From positions 1-24,903 of the forward strand of contig NW_023501162.1 of assembly GCF_014066305.1 (NCBI RefSeq): a DNA stretch of 24,903 nucleotides. The letters run 5' to 3'. Both the position numbers and the translations under genes were made by a program. This document shows, piece by piece, positions 1 through 11,081 of this stretch. The notes beneath the pieces were generated by a model. The model was given only the letters and a program-made list of their open reading frames with translations. It did not search any database and was not told the DNA's origin. The DNA comes from Letharia columbiana (lineage: Eukaryota > Ascomycota > Lecanoromycetes > Lecanorales > Parmeliaceae). The stretch's first letter is position 1, and each line of letters opens with the position of its first letter.

Positions 1-1172
1 AGAAACGAATTTTATAAGTACTTAGTTAAGGTCGTATTAAAAGTATAAAATAAATCGTAAACGTCTATTAAATAGTCGAATAAGATTAATAATCTATATA
101 TTAAAGAAAGCTTCGATATCTATATCTTAAATATCGATCTTAACGTAGCTATCGAGTAATATAATATTAATAATCTTATAGAAATTAGAGAATAGATAAA
201 ATTTACTTACGATAAGATAACTCGTTAGATCTTTACTCTAAGCGCTATATCTATCGATTAATAAAAATAGCGAGTTAAATATATTACTACGGCGAAGTAA
301 TAGAAGTATTCTAAGTATATTCTTAATATAGAGGTTATTTATATCGATCGAATCGGTTTTAAAAGAAGTATTTAAACATTTAATAAGCTCGCGTAATCTT
401 CTTTTTATCGTCGTATAAGAACTAATAATCTTAAAAATTAATATACTATTTATCGTAATCGAAATAAGACTTTAGATAATTATCTAAAGCGATTAATTAT
501 TAAATGAAAATACTATATCGCGAGCTATAGTTATTAAGATATATACTAGATCGATAAGATTAGTAATTATTATAAGATTAACGCTATAATAAGAGAGAGA
601 TAGACTACTATTATTTAAGACGACTAGACTACTAAATTTTAGCTTTCTCTAGCTATATATAAATTACTTATAACTTCGAAATCTCGCGATAAGTTATAGA
701 AATATAAGCTATTCGCTATAGAGTAAATAAAGTAAATAATAAAGTAGTAGATAAAGCTTAGTTTAATAAAGAGTATAAAGAGTATAGCGAATATAGCTAA
801 TAAAGAAAGTTAGTAGTAATTATATCCGTAGTAACTATATTTATAATAGTTTTATTCTTCTTATTAGCATTTTTAATCTTTTATATATTTATTTATAGCA
901 TCGTAATATTCTTATATATCGCAGTTAATTACTACTTCTACTTCTATTTAATCTCCTTCGCCTCTTATTTCGTCTATTTCAGAGTCTTTATAAGTAAAAA
1001 CATCGCCTCCATAACGCTTTAATTTTATCGATACGCGAAATAAGGAGGATGATATTATCGATCGCTTTTGATAATAAAAGAAAGAGAGTATAAATAAGTA
1101 GTCGAAGAAGCTTTAGTTCTATAGAGTCTAGATGATAATAAAAGAGTAGATATAGAGTAAAGATACTATAAG
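1..1172. other. RIP-degraded AT-rich DNA with a possible decayed reading frame
   Basis: About 1.17 kb of A+T-rich DNA in which CpA and TpG are nearly absent but CpG remains common, the composition left by RIP. Plus-strand frame 1 (codons starting at base 1) reads from 1 to about 790 as protein-like sequence broken by stops, mostly TAA and TAG, as expected if CAA, CAG and TGG codons were mutated. I do not recognise the protein. From about 840 to 1172 mutation is lighter, with some CA and TG present. No intact gene is seen. The border at 1172/1173 with unmutated DNA is abrupt. Confidence 0.6.
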
Positions 1173-1457
1173 TGTCATGAGATGCCTCAGGGATACTCAT
1201 AGGGCCACTAGCGTAGGCTTGGCACCGCACATATCTGCCTGCAGACCACATAGATTAATGAACATCTTTTACAACACACACATATATGAGTCAAACCATA
1301 ATGATTCCTTAACAATTGGTAGTAACACCTGGCCCTACTTTATAGGATATTCAGGCGTTATTTCAGACGTTTATGCAAAGCCCACATCAACACCTAATAG
1401 TGTGACGCTCCAAGCCGGACCTCCAACACACTCGCAGTCATCGAGTACCTTTTGACA
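1173..1457. repeat. Possible solo LTR in the unmutated island
   Basis: Composition changes abruptly at 1173 from RIP-degraded DNA to normal GC. The segment starts TGTCA and a matching TGACA ends at 1457, giving a 5 bp terminal inverted repeat of LTR type (TG...CA). No second copy is in the window and no target-site duplication is visible (ataag against ccgtc). The short open frames inside show no recognisable motif. The 1458-1578 stretch that follows is also unmutated and unassigned. It could equally be a fragment of another element. Confidence 0.25.
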
Positions 1458-1578
1458 CCGTCCAAATCGATTCTTTCAATAGGCCTGTCGATATCACAAT
1501 GAACTCATACGCTGCAAGACTTGCCTCATTCACGTTATGGCCACACGTATATCCAAGTGCCTCTGACGTAGCCCGTGC

Positions 1579-1716
1579 TGTTACGAGCGTACCCTTGACA
1601 CACCACTCAGCCCTATGGCCTAGCGGGCCTTGGCGGAGGCATCTCCTACTATATCATGCCTCCTTCCCACATACATAGTTCGGTAGCCTTATTATCCTCG
1701 TTCTACCTCACCCATA
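1579..1716 (+). repeat. 5' LTR of the small element
   Basis: Begins TGTTACGAGCG and ends about CTCACCCATA. It matches 2713-2851 except for one missing C (acatacatag against acataccatag). The end may be the CCA at 1714 or the shared TA at 1716. Confidence 0.8.
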
Positions 1717-1717
1717 C

Positions 1718-1729
1718 TGGTATCGCACC
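1718..1729 (+). other. Candidate primer binding site of the small element
   Basis: TGGTATCGCACC lies one base after the end of the left LTR. Starting with TGG, it could pair with the CCA end of a tRNA. I cannot assign the tRNA without a search. Confidence 0.5.
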
Positions 1730-2021
1730 TATGCTGGTCCTGACATTATAATAAGGCTCCTTCGTATACCCGGCGAAGAGAAACGTAATCGGATATACTC
1801 CATTCGAATTAGCGGACGAATTCAAAGAAATGCGCTGGCAGGGGCTTTGTCAAGACGCCTTAAATGGATAAGACATCGTATCCCTGGGTAAGCCCACCAG
1901 ACGGGTAACTCGATTTCATAGCGAATCGGACTCGGCAAACAGTGGTCGAGGGATAAAGAAGGCATTGGACCATTCGTACGGCTAGCGAATCGAAAGAAAT
2001 AGCCAACACCCCCATACTCAC

Positions 2022-2196
2022 AGTGAGCCTGCTACAATGGCAGCAAACGTACGACCTCTTCACTAAGCATATCGACCACACACCATAGTGAGCCTGCTAC
2101 AATGGCGACGGGAACAGACCCGGCAACACGATTACGTCCGACCTCTTCACTAAGCATGTCGACAACACACATAGTAAGCCTGCTACCAAATGGCAT
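2022..2196 (+). repeat. Imperfect tandem repeat inside the small element
   Basis: Units start with agtgagcctgctacaatggc at 2022 and 2087, and a partial third unit with agtaagcctgctacc starts at 2173. Units 1 and 2 both contain cgacctcttcactaagcat followed by tcgac and an acaca run. Unit 2 carries about 21 extra bases. The repeats are unmutated. Confidence 0.8.
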
Positions 2197-2675
2197 TCAA
2201 CACATTCATTCTTATCACCTACCTTCCTACCAAACCCTACGAATCGATAAGGAGATGGAACGAAGGATGGATTCTTGATGGCAAGAGCATGGGAGACACA
2301 GGGCAAATCTACAGTGAAGCTCCCAGGCCAGGCTGCCAAAAGGTGTTGGAGGTGACACATATATGCGTTGGATTTTCTTCAATTCTACCGAAGGACGATG
2401 GCAAGAAGACTGGGCAAGGAGAAGAACTCTTGGAGAATCTTGCTGGTATGCAGGCAAAAAGTGGTTAACTATTTAAGATATGGCTATATCTCCAGGATCT
2501 CTGCAGGACAATCTGGGTATGGCAAGCATGGATGGCACAGTCAAGACCAGCATGCGATCCGATGTTTTCGACTACTACCACTACACCTCGGCAAATCGTC
2601 TCCGGTCGCGGTCTACACGGACTATGGATGTTTGGAGACACAGGGCAAGCAATGGGCGTGCATCTCCGGTCTACC

Positions 2676-2694
2676 AGCCATGGGGGCCATGGCT
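2676..2694 (+). other. Perfect 8 bp hairpin with GGG loop upstream of the polypurine tract
   Basis: AGCCATGG-GGG-CCATGGCT is a perfect inverted repeat. It ends 18 bases before the right LTR and 3 bases before the polypurine tract. The large element has a hairpin of the same design in the same place. Confidence 0.75.
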
Positions 2695-2697
2695 ATT

Positions 2698-2712
2698 GAG
2701 AGGGGGGGGTAG
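2698..2712 (+). other. Polypurine tract of the small element
   Basis: A purine run with eight consecutive G (2702-2709), ending TAG directly before the TGTTACG of the right LTR. This is the expected plus-strand priming site. Confidence 0.75.
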
Positions 2713-2851
2713 TGTTACGAGCGTACCCTTGACACACCACTCAGCCCTATGGCCTAGCGGGCCTTGGCGGAGGCATCTCCTACTATATCATGCCTCCTTC
2801 CCACATACCATAGTTCGGTAGCCTTATTATCCTCGTTCTACCTCACCCATA
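2713..2851 (+). repeat. 3' LTR of the small element
   Basis: 139 bp copy of the 1579-1716 LTR, differing by one inserted C. The RIP-degraded flank starts immediately after it. Confidence 0.8.
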
Positions 2852-3667
2852 TTAATAAGATTTATCATCTTTTAACGATAGCTTTATAATGTAATTATAA
2901 TTTCGAAAAGAATTAAATACGTTATATGTTTTTAATAATACTTTTTAGTAAATTAATTTCTCTTAATAAGTATATTAAATTTTAATACGTTAAATTAAAG
3001 AATCTAGTCTATTATAATAGTAATTATAAATTAATAAAATAACGATATTTATATAGATATCTTAGTAATTATAGATTTACGTAAATTATCTTATATAGTT
3101 AAATAGACTATTTTCTAACTTAAGTTAATTTAATCGAGTAATAAAAATTTAAAGTATCGAGTAAGATAGTATCGTAGTTCGAATTAACGAATATAAATAT
3201 ATTATTTAAAATTAATTAATTTTAAAAATATCTTACTCTTCTTAATATACTCTTAATATACCTTAACTATTATTATAGAATTTTTATTATTTTTTATTCT
3301 CTTCGAAATAGTTTTTAATTATATAACGATTTCTCGGTTTTAGAATAGTATTATAACGATATTATAACGATATCGTAACGATATCGTAACGATTTTAATA
3401 TATAAAACGTATTAAAAATATTGCAGTTATTTTAACTCGATACGATTTTTTATTAATACGTATTAAGATATATAATCGTTAATTATTTAATTCGTTTTTT
3501 ATTCTTTATCGTTTAAAGGCGAAGATAGTTTATTAATACGTCTTAATAAAATAACTATATATATATCGTATATATATAGTAAAAGAAGAATAATATCCTT
3601 ACTCGCTAAGGTAAATTCGAACTAAGAACGAAGCGAAATAGTTTCGAATTTTATTAGAATTATTATT
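2852..3667. other. RIP-degraded DNA, no gene recognised
   Basis: A+T-rich DNA nearly lacking CpA and TpG. No reading frame is recognisable. The only local structure is a short tandem run of a roughly 12 bp unit (taacgatatcg) at 3351-3393. Confidence 0.6.
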
Positions 3668-4202
3668 ACTTAAATATCTAAGCTTATATTAAAGAATATT
3701 CTTAATAAAGTAAATAACTTTTAATAAGCGATACTTGAATTTTTTACTTTTAGATACTTAAAAGACTAAATTTAATAATTTTTTATTTATTTAAAAGCGT
3801 AAGTTACGCTTTATAATTAAAAAAAATTAATAGAAAAAGAGAAGTTCTTTATTAATAATAAGTTAATTTTAATATCTATTATAGTTTTTTTTATTAATAA
3901 TAATAATAAAAATAAAAATATATTAATTCTACGATTTTAATAATTTTAATAACTTTTATAATTTTAAGAAATTTTAGCGAGAGAGATTAAAAAATTCGAA
4001 TCGAGAGCGATATAAGATAATTTTAAACTTTATTAAATTTTTTATTACTCGACTATTTAAGCTAATATTAAAAGAATATTCTTAATAGAGTAAATAAGTT
4101 CTTAATAAGCGATATTTATCTATATTATCTATAAATATTTATAATATTAAATTTATTAATATTTCTTTATTTAAAAGTATAAATTATATTTTATAATTAG
4201 TA
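3668..4202 (-). repeat. Two RIP-degraded copies of a dispersed roughly 200 bp repeat (family S)
   Basis: Two similar blocks start near 3670 and 4047. Each holds a segment like ttcttaata(a/g)agtaaataa, then aataagcgata, then a tttatttaaaag(c/t)(g/a)taa block. The same unit recurs at about 8331-8745 in the opposite orientation and 9000-9400 in the same orientation. The less mutated 8331-8527 copy keeps GCCGGCAGCCCTGATAAAAA. The family is not identified. Confidence 0.6.
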
Positions 4203-6440
4203 TATTAATATATATAAAAGAATAAGATAGAGCTAAGCTTAAAAATCTTAAATTTATATATATAGTTAATTATTAATTTAGAGTTATTACGCTCTTTAAT
4301 TAAATTAACTAAATTAGCTTAATAGCTCTTTCGCGCTTTCTTATTAAAAATTTATATATAGAAATCGTATACTTTAAGATACTTAGCTTATAATAGATAT
4401 AGTTACTTTATAATTTCTTAAATTATAAAGCTTACTTTACGCTTTCTAACGTTATAAAAATTATAAAATTTAATTTATTATTAATAGATTAAATTAATAT
4501 TTAAATATTATAATTATATTAAACGCGTTCGAAATCGAATAATAATCCTTTTATCTATTTATATAACTATTATTCTTTTATTACTTTATTAATTTTATTA
4601 ATTTTATTAATATAAATATAATCGTTCTTAATACCTCTCGCGAAAATATTACTAAACGCTTTAGATATATATACTTCTTTTACTTATCTCTTAAAGCCTC
4701 TATTAATATCTTTAAATTATTTTTTAGCGAATTTTTATATTACTAGTAATTAAGGCCGTAAGCGAATCTAGTAATTATTTACTATTACTTATAAAACGCG
4801 CTAAAAAGCTCTTTAAAAGAGCTTAAATAAATATATTCTCTTTTATATACTTCTTCTAAGTTAGCGATAATATTAGTATATATAATAGAATAAGATAGAA
4901 TTAAATTTAAAAATCTTGAATTTATATATATAGCTAATTATAAATTTAGATTCGCTACGCTCTTTAATTAAATCGACTAAGATAGCTCGATAGCTCTCTT
5001 CGAGTTCTCTTTTTAAAAATTTATATATAGAAGTTTTATACTTTAAAGTACTTAGCTTGCGATATATATATAGTTACTTTATAATTCTTTAAATTATAAA
5101 GCTCGCTTTACACTTTTTAACGCTATAAAAATTATAAAGTTTAATTTACTATTAATAGATTAAATAAATATTTAAATATAATAGTTATAATAGTTATATT
5201 AGACGCGTTCGAGATCGAATAATAATTCTTTCATCTATTTATATAATTATTATTCTTTTACTATTCTATTAATTCTACTAATTCTATTAATTCTATTAAT
5301 TTCATTAATATAAATATAATTATCTTCGATATCTCTCGTCTAATTAGAGTCTCTTATTAAATATATATCTATTTTTTAATTAGAGCTATTCGATTATATA
5401 TTTTTAATAATTATAAAGTCGTAATAAATTTATTCGCAATATATTTAATTAATAGAATTTAAGAGCTTTAAGAGAATTTTAAAATTTATAATTAGTTATA
5501 TAAATAAATTTAATATTTATTAAGTTTTTAAGTCTAAGCGATATATTTTAAAATTAAATTAATATTTTAATATATATTAGTATATATAATAGAATAAGAT
5601 AGAACTAAATTAGAAAATCTTAAATTTATATATATAGTTAATTATTAATTTAAGATTATTACGTCTTTTAATTAAACTATCTAAGTTAACTCGCTAGCTC
5701 TTTTATTCTCTTCTTAAAGATTTATATATAGAAGTACTTATGCTCTAAAATAATTAGCTTTCTATAGATATTATTTCTTTATAATTTCTTAAATTATAAA
5801 ATCTAGTATTACGCTTTCTAACGCTATAAAAATTATAAAGTTTAGTCTACTATTAATAAATTAAATAAATATTTAAATATAATAGTTATAATATTATATT
5901 AAACGCGTCTAAGATCGAATAATAATTCTTCTATCTATTTATATAATTATATTTCTTTTATAATTCTACTAATTTATTAATTATAAATATAATTTATTCT
6001 CGATATCTCTCGTCTAAACGTTATTAAACGCTTTAGATATATATATTTCTTTTACTTATCTCTTAGAGTCTCTATTAACGTTTTTAGATTATCTCTTAAT
6101 AAATCGTTATTATTAATAATCGAGGCCGTAAGCGAGCTTAATAGCTATTTACTATTATTTATAAACGCGTTAAAAGACTTTTAAAAAAGAGCCTAAACGA
6201 ATTTATAATTATCGTTCTTTTCTATATACTTCTTTTAAGCTAGTAATACTCGATTAGCTGTAATATTATTTCCTCTATTACTTAATAATCGAGGCTAGTA
6301 GTTTAATATCTATTTATTACTACTTATAAACGCGTTAATAAAGCTCTTAAAAAGAGCTCAAGAATGGATTTATAGCTATTATTCTCCTCTATATACTTCT
6401 CTTAAGTTAGCGATACTCGATTAATCGCTTAGTTAATACT
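4203..6440 (+). repeat. Array of RIP-degraded repeat R, three and a half copies
   Basis: One unit starts at about 4207, 4872 and 5577 with a block like ataagatagagctaagcttaa. Shared inner blocks include a stretch around acgctttctaacg and the motif ggccgtaagcg (at 4752 and 6125). The second copy is truncated after about 5340. A fourth partial copy holding only the right part spans about 6270-6440. The left end of the same unit recurs singly at 8151, 9568 (reverse), 23583 (reverse) and 24271. No coding signal is seen. It may be the end of an LTR or a composite satellite. Confidence 0.7.
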
Positions 6441-6556
6441 ACTTACTCTATTAGCTTAATAATCTTAACTTAATTAGATTATTAGTTAATTACTTAGCTA
6501 GTTACTTAATTATCTACTTAATTAGCTATTTAACTAGTTACTTAATTTAATACTCT
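6441..6556. repeat. Degenerate short tandem repeat
   Basis: Recurring variants of ctagttacttaatta and attagctatttaa between about 6470 and 6550, in RIP-degraded DNA. Confidence 0.45.
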
Positions 6557-6593
6557 ATAAAAAAAAGTAAGAGAAGAAATTATAATAGATAAA

Positions 6594-6985
6594 TGCGGAG
6601 AATACTATAAAGAATACTATGAATTATACTATAGAGAATACTACGAAGAAATTAAGCGGTAATAAGAGTTATTATCGTTAAGAATACGACTTAGCTCTTT
6701 AAGATCTCACGTTATATACTCTTTATAATTCTATATTAAATTATTACTTAGTAAACAAAGAATACTACTATAACTTAATCTATTATTTCTATTATATTAA
6801 TATAGTATATTACTATAATAACGTTATAAGAGAAGAATTTACTACGACGATTATAGTTAATTAGATCTCTATAAGAAGAGATATTAAACGATATATATTT
6901 AGATAAATTAAAATCGTTCGATATCTATAGCTATCTTATTATTCGAAAGATTTTATTAGAATAGAAGATATTATAGAATTTATAT
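6594..6985 (+). pseudogene. RIP-degraded gene copy with a Tyr-rich repeat, paralogue of 24754-24903
   Basis: One frame (codons starting at 6594) reads through this region as protein-like sequence interrupted by stops, chiefly TAA and TAG. It begins with a repetitive block of EYY units at 6600-6647 (GEYYKEYYELYYREYYEE). From about 6828 the same frame aligns codon by codon with the open minus-strand frame at 24754-24903. Nearly all differences there are C to T or G to A in the direction of this copy. The end aligns past the paralogue's stop, which is TAT here, with one transversion nearby. I do not recognise the protein. The Tyr in the repeat may partly be mutated His or Cys codons. The copy has no possible product. 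Confidence 0.6.
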
Positions 6986-7310
6986 TACTAATTAACACGT
7001 TATCTTTATTTCTTTTTAATATTTTAATACTTCTTACTATAAGAATATAGCCTTTCTCTATTTTTTATAAGTAATTATTACGAATTAATTCTCTATACTC
7101 GATATACCTTTCTAATTAAGCCTTAGCGCGTCTCTCTTTATATATATATACTTATATATTATATAGATGCGTAAATTAATTTTATAGTAGTAAAAGTAGA
7201 TTAAAAACGTATATTAAGCGATTAGAGTTCGATTTAACTTAGAACTAGAGCTAAAATTCGATTTAACTTAAAAAAATTCAACTTTATAAATTTAATTTAT
7301 AGGTCTTTAT
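6828..7310 (+). repeat. RIP-mutated inverted copy of 24393-24903
   Basis: The plus strand here matches the reverse complement of 24393-24903 over its whole length, for example gagttcgatttaactta at 7226 and ttattattcgaaagatttta near 6938. In the repeated gggctaggg block the right copy keeps G where this one has A (gaactagag). This is direct evidence that G to A and C to T transitions caused the A+T richness. The right end was interrupted by the foldback element at 7311. Confidence 0.85.
7303..7310 (+). repeat. Left target-site duplication of the foldback element
   Basis: GTCTTTAT directly before the terminal TACTGG. It pairs with GTCTTTAC at 8126-8133; the one difference is C to T. The related sequence at 24394-24401 has the site once (GTAAAGAC) without an insertion. 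Confidence 0.65.
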
Positions 7311-8125
7311 TACTGGTCGAAAAGATATAATATAATATAAGATATTAATCTATTATATTATACTCTAATATAATATAGATTATTAAGATTTATATAATTT
7401 CATATCTAATATAATATAAGATCTTAGCGAAATATTCTACGGTATAATATATCTATAATATTATATTATGAAATAATATATATATGAGATATCTCGACTA
7501 GAATTTCTATATTTAGATATATTTATTCGATAAATGCGATATAATAGCTACTACTATTATAACTATTACTATTATAACTACTTATTATAACTACTTCTAT
7601 TATAGCTATTACTATTAATAACTACTACTATTATATCTACTACTATTATATCTGCTACTATTATACCTACTACTTTTATAACTATTACTATTTATTATTA
7701 AATAGTCTACTATTATATAATAGTTATAATAGTAATAGTTATAGTAGTAATAGCTATAATAATAATAGCTATAATAAGAATAACTATAATAGAGATAACT
7801 ATAATAGTAGTAGTTATAATAGTAATAGTTATAATAGTAATAGTTATAATAGATAATAGTAATAGCTATAATTAACTAGAATAATAATTAGAATAGCTAC
7901 TTATACTTCTAAATATAGAAATCTTAATAGAGATATTTTATATATATAGTATTTCATAATATAATATCATAGATATATTATATCGTAAGATATTTCGTTA
8001 AGATTTCGAATCTATATTAGAAAAATAATATAATATTCGATTATATTTATATTATACTCGGGTATAATATAATATTACTTAATATGAAATATCTTATAAA
8101 ATATTTTATATCTTTTCGATTAGTA
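7311..8125. mobile_element. Foldback / long-TIR DNA element, hAT-like by target-site length
   Basis: 815 bp that reads as one long imperfect palindrome. The left end is TACTGGTCGAAAAGATATA; the right end read in reverse complement is TACTAATCGAAAAGATATA, and GG against AA is a RIP-type change. The outer arms (about 7311-7544 and 7890-8125) match along their length, sharing segments such as tataatatatctat and atttctatatttaga. The inner arms are 12-15 bp minisatellites (next entry). The element is bounded by 8 bp direct repeats, GTCTTTAT at 7303-7310 and GTCTTTAC at 8126-8133. An 8 bp duplication is typical of hAT transposons, but no transposase is present, so assignment rests on that length alone. 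Confidence 0.75.
7545..7875. repeat. Inverted pair of minisatellites inside the foldback element
   Basis: From about 7545 to 7702 the plus strand carries variants of ctactactattataa. From about 7715 to 7873 it carries their complement (ttataatagtaatag). The two arms meet near 7710. Confidence 0.8.
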
Positions 8126-8133
8126 GTCTTTAC
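8126..8133 (+). repeat. Right target-site duplication of the foldback element
   Basis: GTCTTTAC directly after the terminal TTAGTA. It matches the left copy except for one RIP-type transition. Confidence 0.65.
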
Positions 8134-8150
8134 TTATATATAATATTAAT

Positions 8151-9568
8151 ATTAATATATATAAAAGAATAAGATAGAGCTAAGCTTAAAAATCTTAAAT
8201 TTATATATCGTTAATTATAAATTTAAGTTCGCTACGCTCTTTAATTAAACTTACTAAGTTATCGCGGATAAATAAATTAGTATTCGCAATTATTAAAATC
8301 TCGCTCTCTCGCGCCTTCTTATTAAAAATTAGGTGTACGTTATTTATAAATAAAATAACTTTTTTATTTTCTATTAAAATTTTGAGATTTCTTTTTTAAA
8401 TTATGGAGGGTAGTTTGCGCTATTCAACGATGAAAAAATTGTAAAATTCGATCTTATAACTATTAAGAAGCAAGGAGCTCAAATATCGTTTACCAAAGTT
8501 CGCTCATCAAATTTGCCGGCAGCCCTGATAAAAAAAATAGGTGTATATTATTTAATTTTAGAATAACTTTTTTATTTTCTATTAAAATTTTGAGATTTTT
8601 TCTTTAAATTATAGTCTATAGCTTACGTTTTTCAAAAATAAAAAAATTACGAAATTTAGTCTTATAATTCTTTAAAGGCATAGAATTCAAATATCGCTTA
8701 TTAAAAATCGCTTATTAAATTTACTCGATAGCCCTGATTAAAAAAATGGTTATGAATTTAATTTATAGGCCTTTACTCGTAGTATATATAATATTAATAC
8801 TTTAATATAAGTAGCGTTAGAATCTATAATAGTATTAAATCTAATACTTATCTTCTCTTTTAGATCTTAATTTTTAGATATTTAAGTAAATAGAATATTT
8901 ATTAAAAAATCTTTAAATTCTAATAGAGAAATAAAAGAAAAGAGTTAATTTATTATAATAGTATAAGTAAAGGCCTATAAATTAAATTTATAACTATTTT
9001 TTTTAATTAGAGCTATCGAGTAAATTTTGATAAGCGATCTTTAATAAGCGATATCTGAATTTCTTATCTATAAATATCTATAAGAATAAATTTAGTAATT
9101 GTTTTTTTATTTGAAAGCCCATATTACGTTCTATAATTTAAATAAAAAATCTTAGAATTTTAATAGAAAACAAAAAAGTTCTTTTAAAATCAAATAATGT
9201 ATATCTGTTTTTTAATTAGGGCTGTAGAGCGAACTTTAATAAGCGAACTTTAGTAAGCGATATTTAAAGTTCTTACGCTTTAATAATTATAAGACTAAAT
9301 TTTAACAAATTTAAATTATTAAAAAGCGCAAGTTTCGGACTATAATTTGAAAAAGAAATTCTAAGATTTTAATAGAAAGTAGAAAAGTTATTAAAGAGTT
9401 AAAAGTAGAAGAAGAGATTTTTAATAATTGTAAATACTAGTTTATTTACTCGCGATAACTTAGTCGATCTAATTAAAGAGCGTAGATCTAATAAATTAAT
9501 AATTAACTATATATATAAATTTAAGATTTTCTAATTTAGCTCTATCTTATTCTTTTATATATATTAAT
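8151..9568. repeat. 1.4 kb inverted repeat built from R and S units
   Basis: The left edge (attaatatatataaaagaat, 8151) is the exact reverse complement of the right edge at 9549-9568. Going inward, the left arm carries an R left end (8151-8280), then two S units (about 8331-8527 and 8540-8745), then ttataggcctttact at 8763-8777. The right arm holds the same parts in reverse (8965-8980, two S units at about 9000-9400, R end at 9440-9568). The centre lies near 8860-8870. The left arm is clearly less mutated around 8390-8530, where CA and TG survive. No coding signal is seen. Confidence 0.75.
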
Positions 9569-11081
9569 TTCGAAGATATAATAGAACTAACTATTATATA
9601 TCGAAGACGCGCTATTTATATATTATATATTAATATTAATATTACTCTCGAGAATAATATTATATTTATAATATTAATTAATAATAATATATAGTAAGTT
9701 AATATATTTAATACTAATATATTTATAACGCTAGTTAATAATTTTATAGAGAATAATATTTAATTTAAAAATTTATAATAAAATCTCGAAAATTTAGTAA
9801 ATAAAAAAGAGAGAAGAGTTTTTTTATAAATAATATTATTTTTATAATATATTATATTAGTAGCGAAGTAATATAGTAAATAATCTCTATTATAAATAAT
9901 TAAAGAAAGTAATTAATAGAGCGACGAGTTTACGATAATACTCTCGATTATTAATTAATAATAATAGTAGAAATAATAATAATAGTTAGATAACGCGGTT
10001 TTATAGATAATAGTAGAATATTACTATCGCGTCGCTAGTATCTATATTACTAAATATTACTAAGCAATAAAAATACTATAATAAAGAATATAAGAACTCT
10101 TCTCGAATTATTTATTTTTATTCTTTATAACTTATAAATACTTACTCTAATATTATATTATTAATATAAGTATTAATATAAATATAATATATCTTCTTAT
10201 ACTAATTATCTATCTCTCTTTATTATAAATATCTTATTATTATTAATCGCGTTAATATATAGACTAATAGTTTTATAATAATTCTTTTTAATAATAATAA
10301 TAACTTTAATAATAAGTATATAGTTATTTTATAAACGTAATTATTAATCTCTAACTATTTCTACTATTATCGTTTTATATATATAATTATATATATATTT
10401 CTTATATATTAATAATTATAATTTATTATACTCGCTCTTTATAACGCTAAACCCCTACTAATATTAAATAAGAATATTTATTATTATTATACTCGATAAG
10501 TCTTTAAATATACTTTCTATTTATATAATATTATATTTAATAATAGTAATAATATAATTATTAAATTCTATTATTACGCTCGCCTTTATAGCGATTATAT
10601 TATAATAAATTTTTATATAAATAACGCGTAATAGATATATCTATAGCGCCTATTAATTTACTTAAAAATCTTCGCGAATAAATATATTATTACTAGCGCT
10701 AATACTATAATTCATATTTATTTATAATATACTTACGCTATTTATTATCTTTTTATTCTTAATACTCTTAATTTTATATCTATTATACGTCTTAAAGCTA
10801 TTTATAAATACTTTAATATAATCTTAATAACGATTTAATATATTAAAAATTAATTAGAAATAAAAAAGAAGCTAAATATCGAAGCGGCTTCGCTTAATAA
10901 AGCGAAGAGTCTTCGAAAAATCCTCGATATTCTTATAAGTATCTACGACGTTATACGCTTTACTATATATATCTCTATTTCTTATATCTATTTCTTATTC
11001 TTTATATCTATATTAATTATATTTTAGATTAATCTTTTATTAATAAATATATCTTTTATACTTTCTAAATTAAGCTTAAAC
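9569..11081. other. RIP-degraded DNA, no gene recognised
   Basis: About 1.5 kb of A+T-rich DNA with residual CpG and almost no CpA or TpG. From about 10080 to 11080 the plus strand is pyrimidine-leaning, which would fit a decayed minus-strand gene or LTR, but no protein motif can be read. A small imperfect palindrome sits at about 10877-10920 (gaagcggcttcgctt with aagcgaagagtcttc). Confidence 0.5.

Larger units (their letters stand above)
1579..2851 (+). mobile_element. Small non-autonomous LTR retrotransposon (TRIM-like)
   Basis: Two near-identical direct repeats of 138 and 139 bp (1579-1716 and 2713-2851) flank about 1 kb of internal DNA. A tRNA-type primer binding site (TGGTATCGCACC) follows the left repeat and a G-rich polypurine tract directly precedes the right one, so orientation is plus. 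The repeats differ by a single one-base indel, suggesting a recent insertion. The internal open frames of up to about 114 codons show no gag, protease, RT or integrase motif, so the element presumably relied on enzymes from another element. No target-site duplication is seen: the left flank ends cgtgc and the right flank begins ttaat. RIP has spared it, although both sides of the island are heavily mutated. Confidence 0.8.

Noticed and set aside
1..790. A known transposase or Starship-type recombinase from the decayed frame.
   Set aside because: The translation looks protein-like but no catalytic motif can be identified, so no family is claimed.
1177..2821. Several overlapping open frames of 70-114 codons on both strands.
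   Set aside because: They overlap one another, cross LTR borders and show no motif or consistent composition; likely chance in GC-balanced DNA.
4203..6440. Repeated units as a CRISPR-like array.
   Set aside because: Units are several hundred bases, degenerate by RIP and dispersed in both orientations; there are no short repeats with unique spacers.
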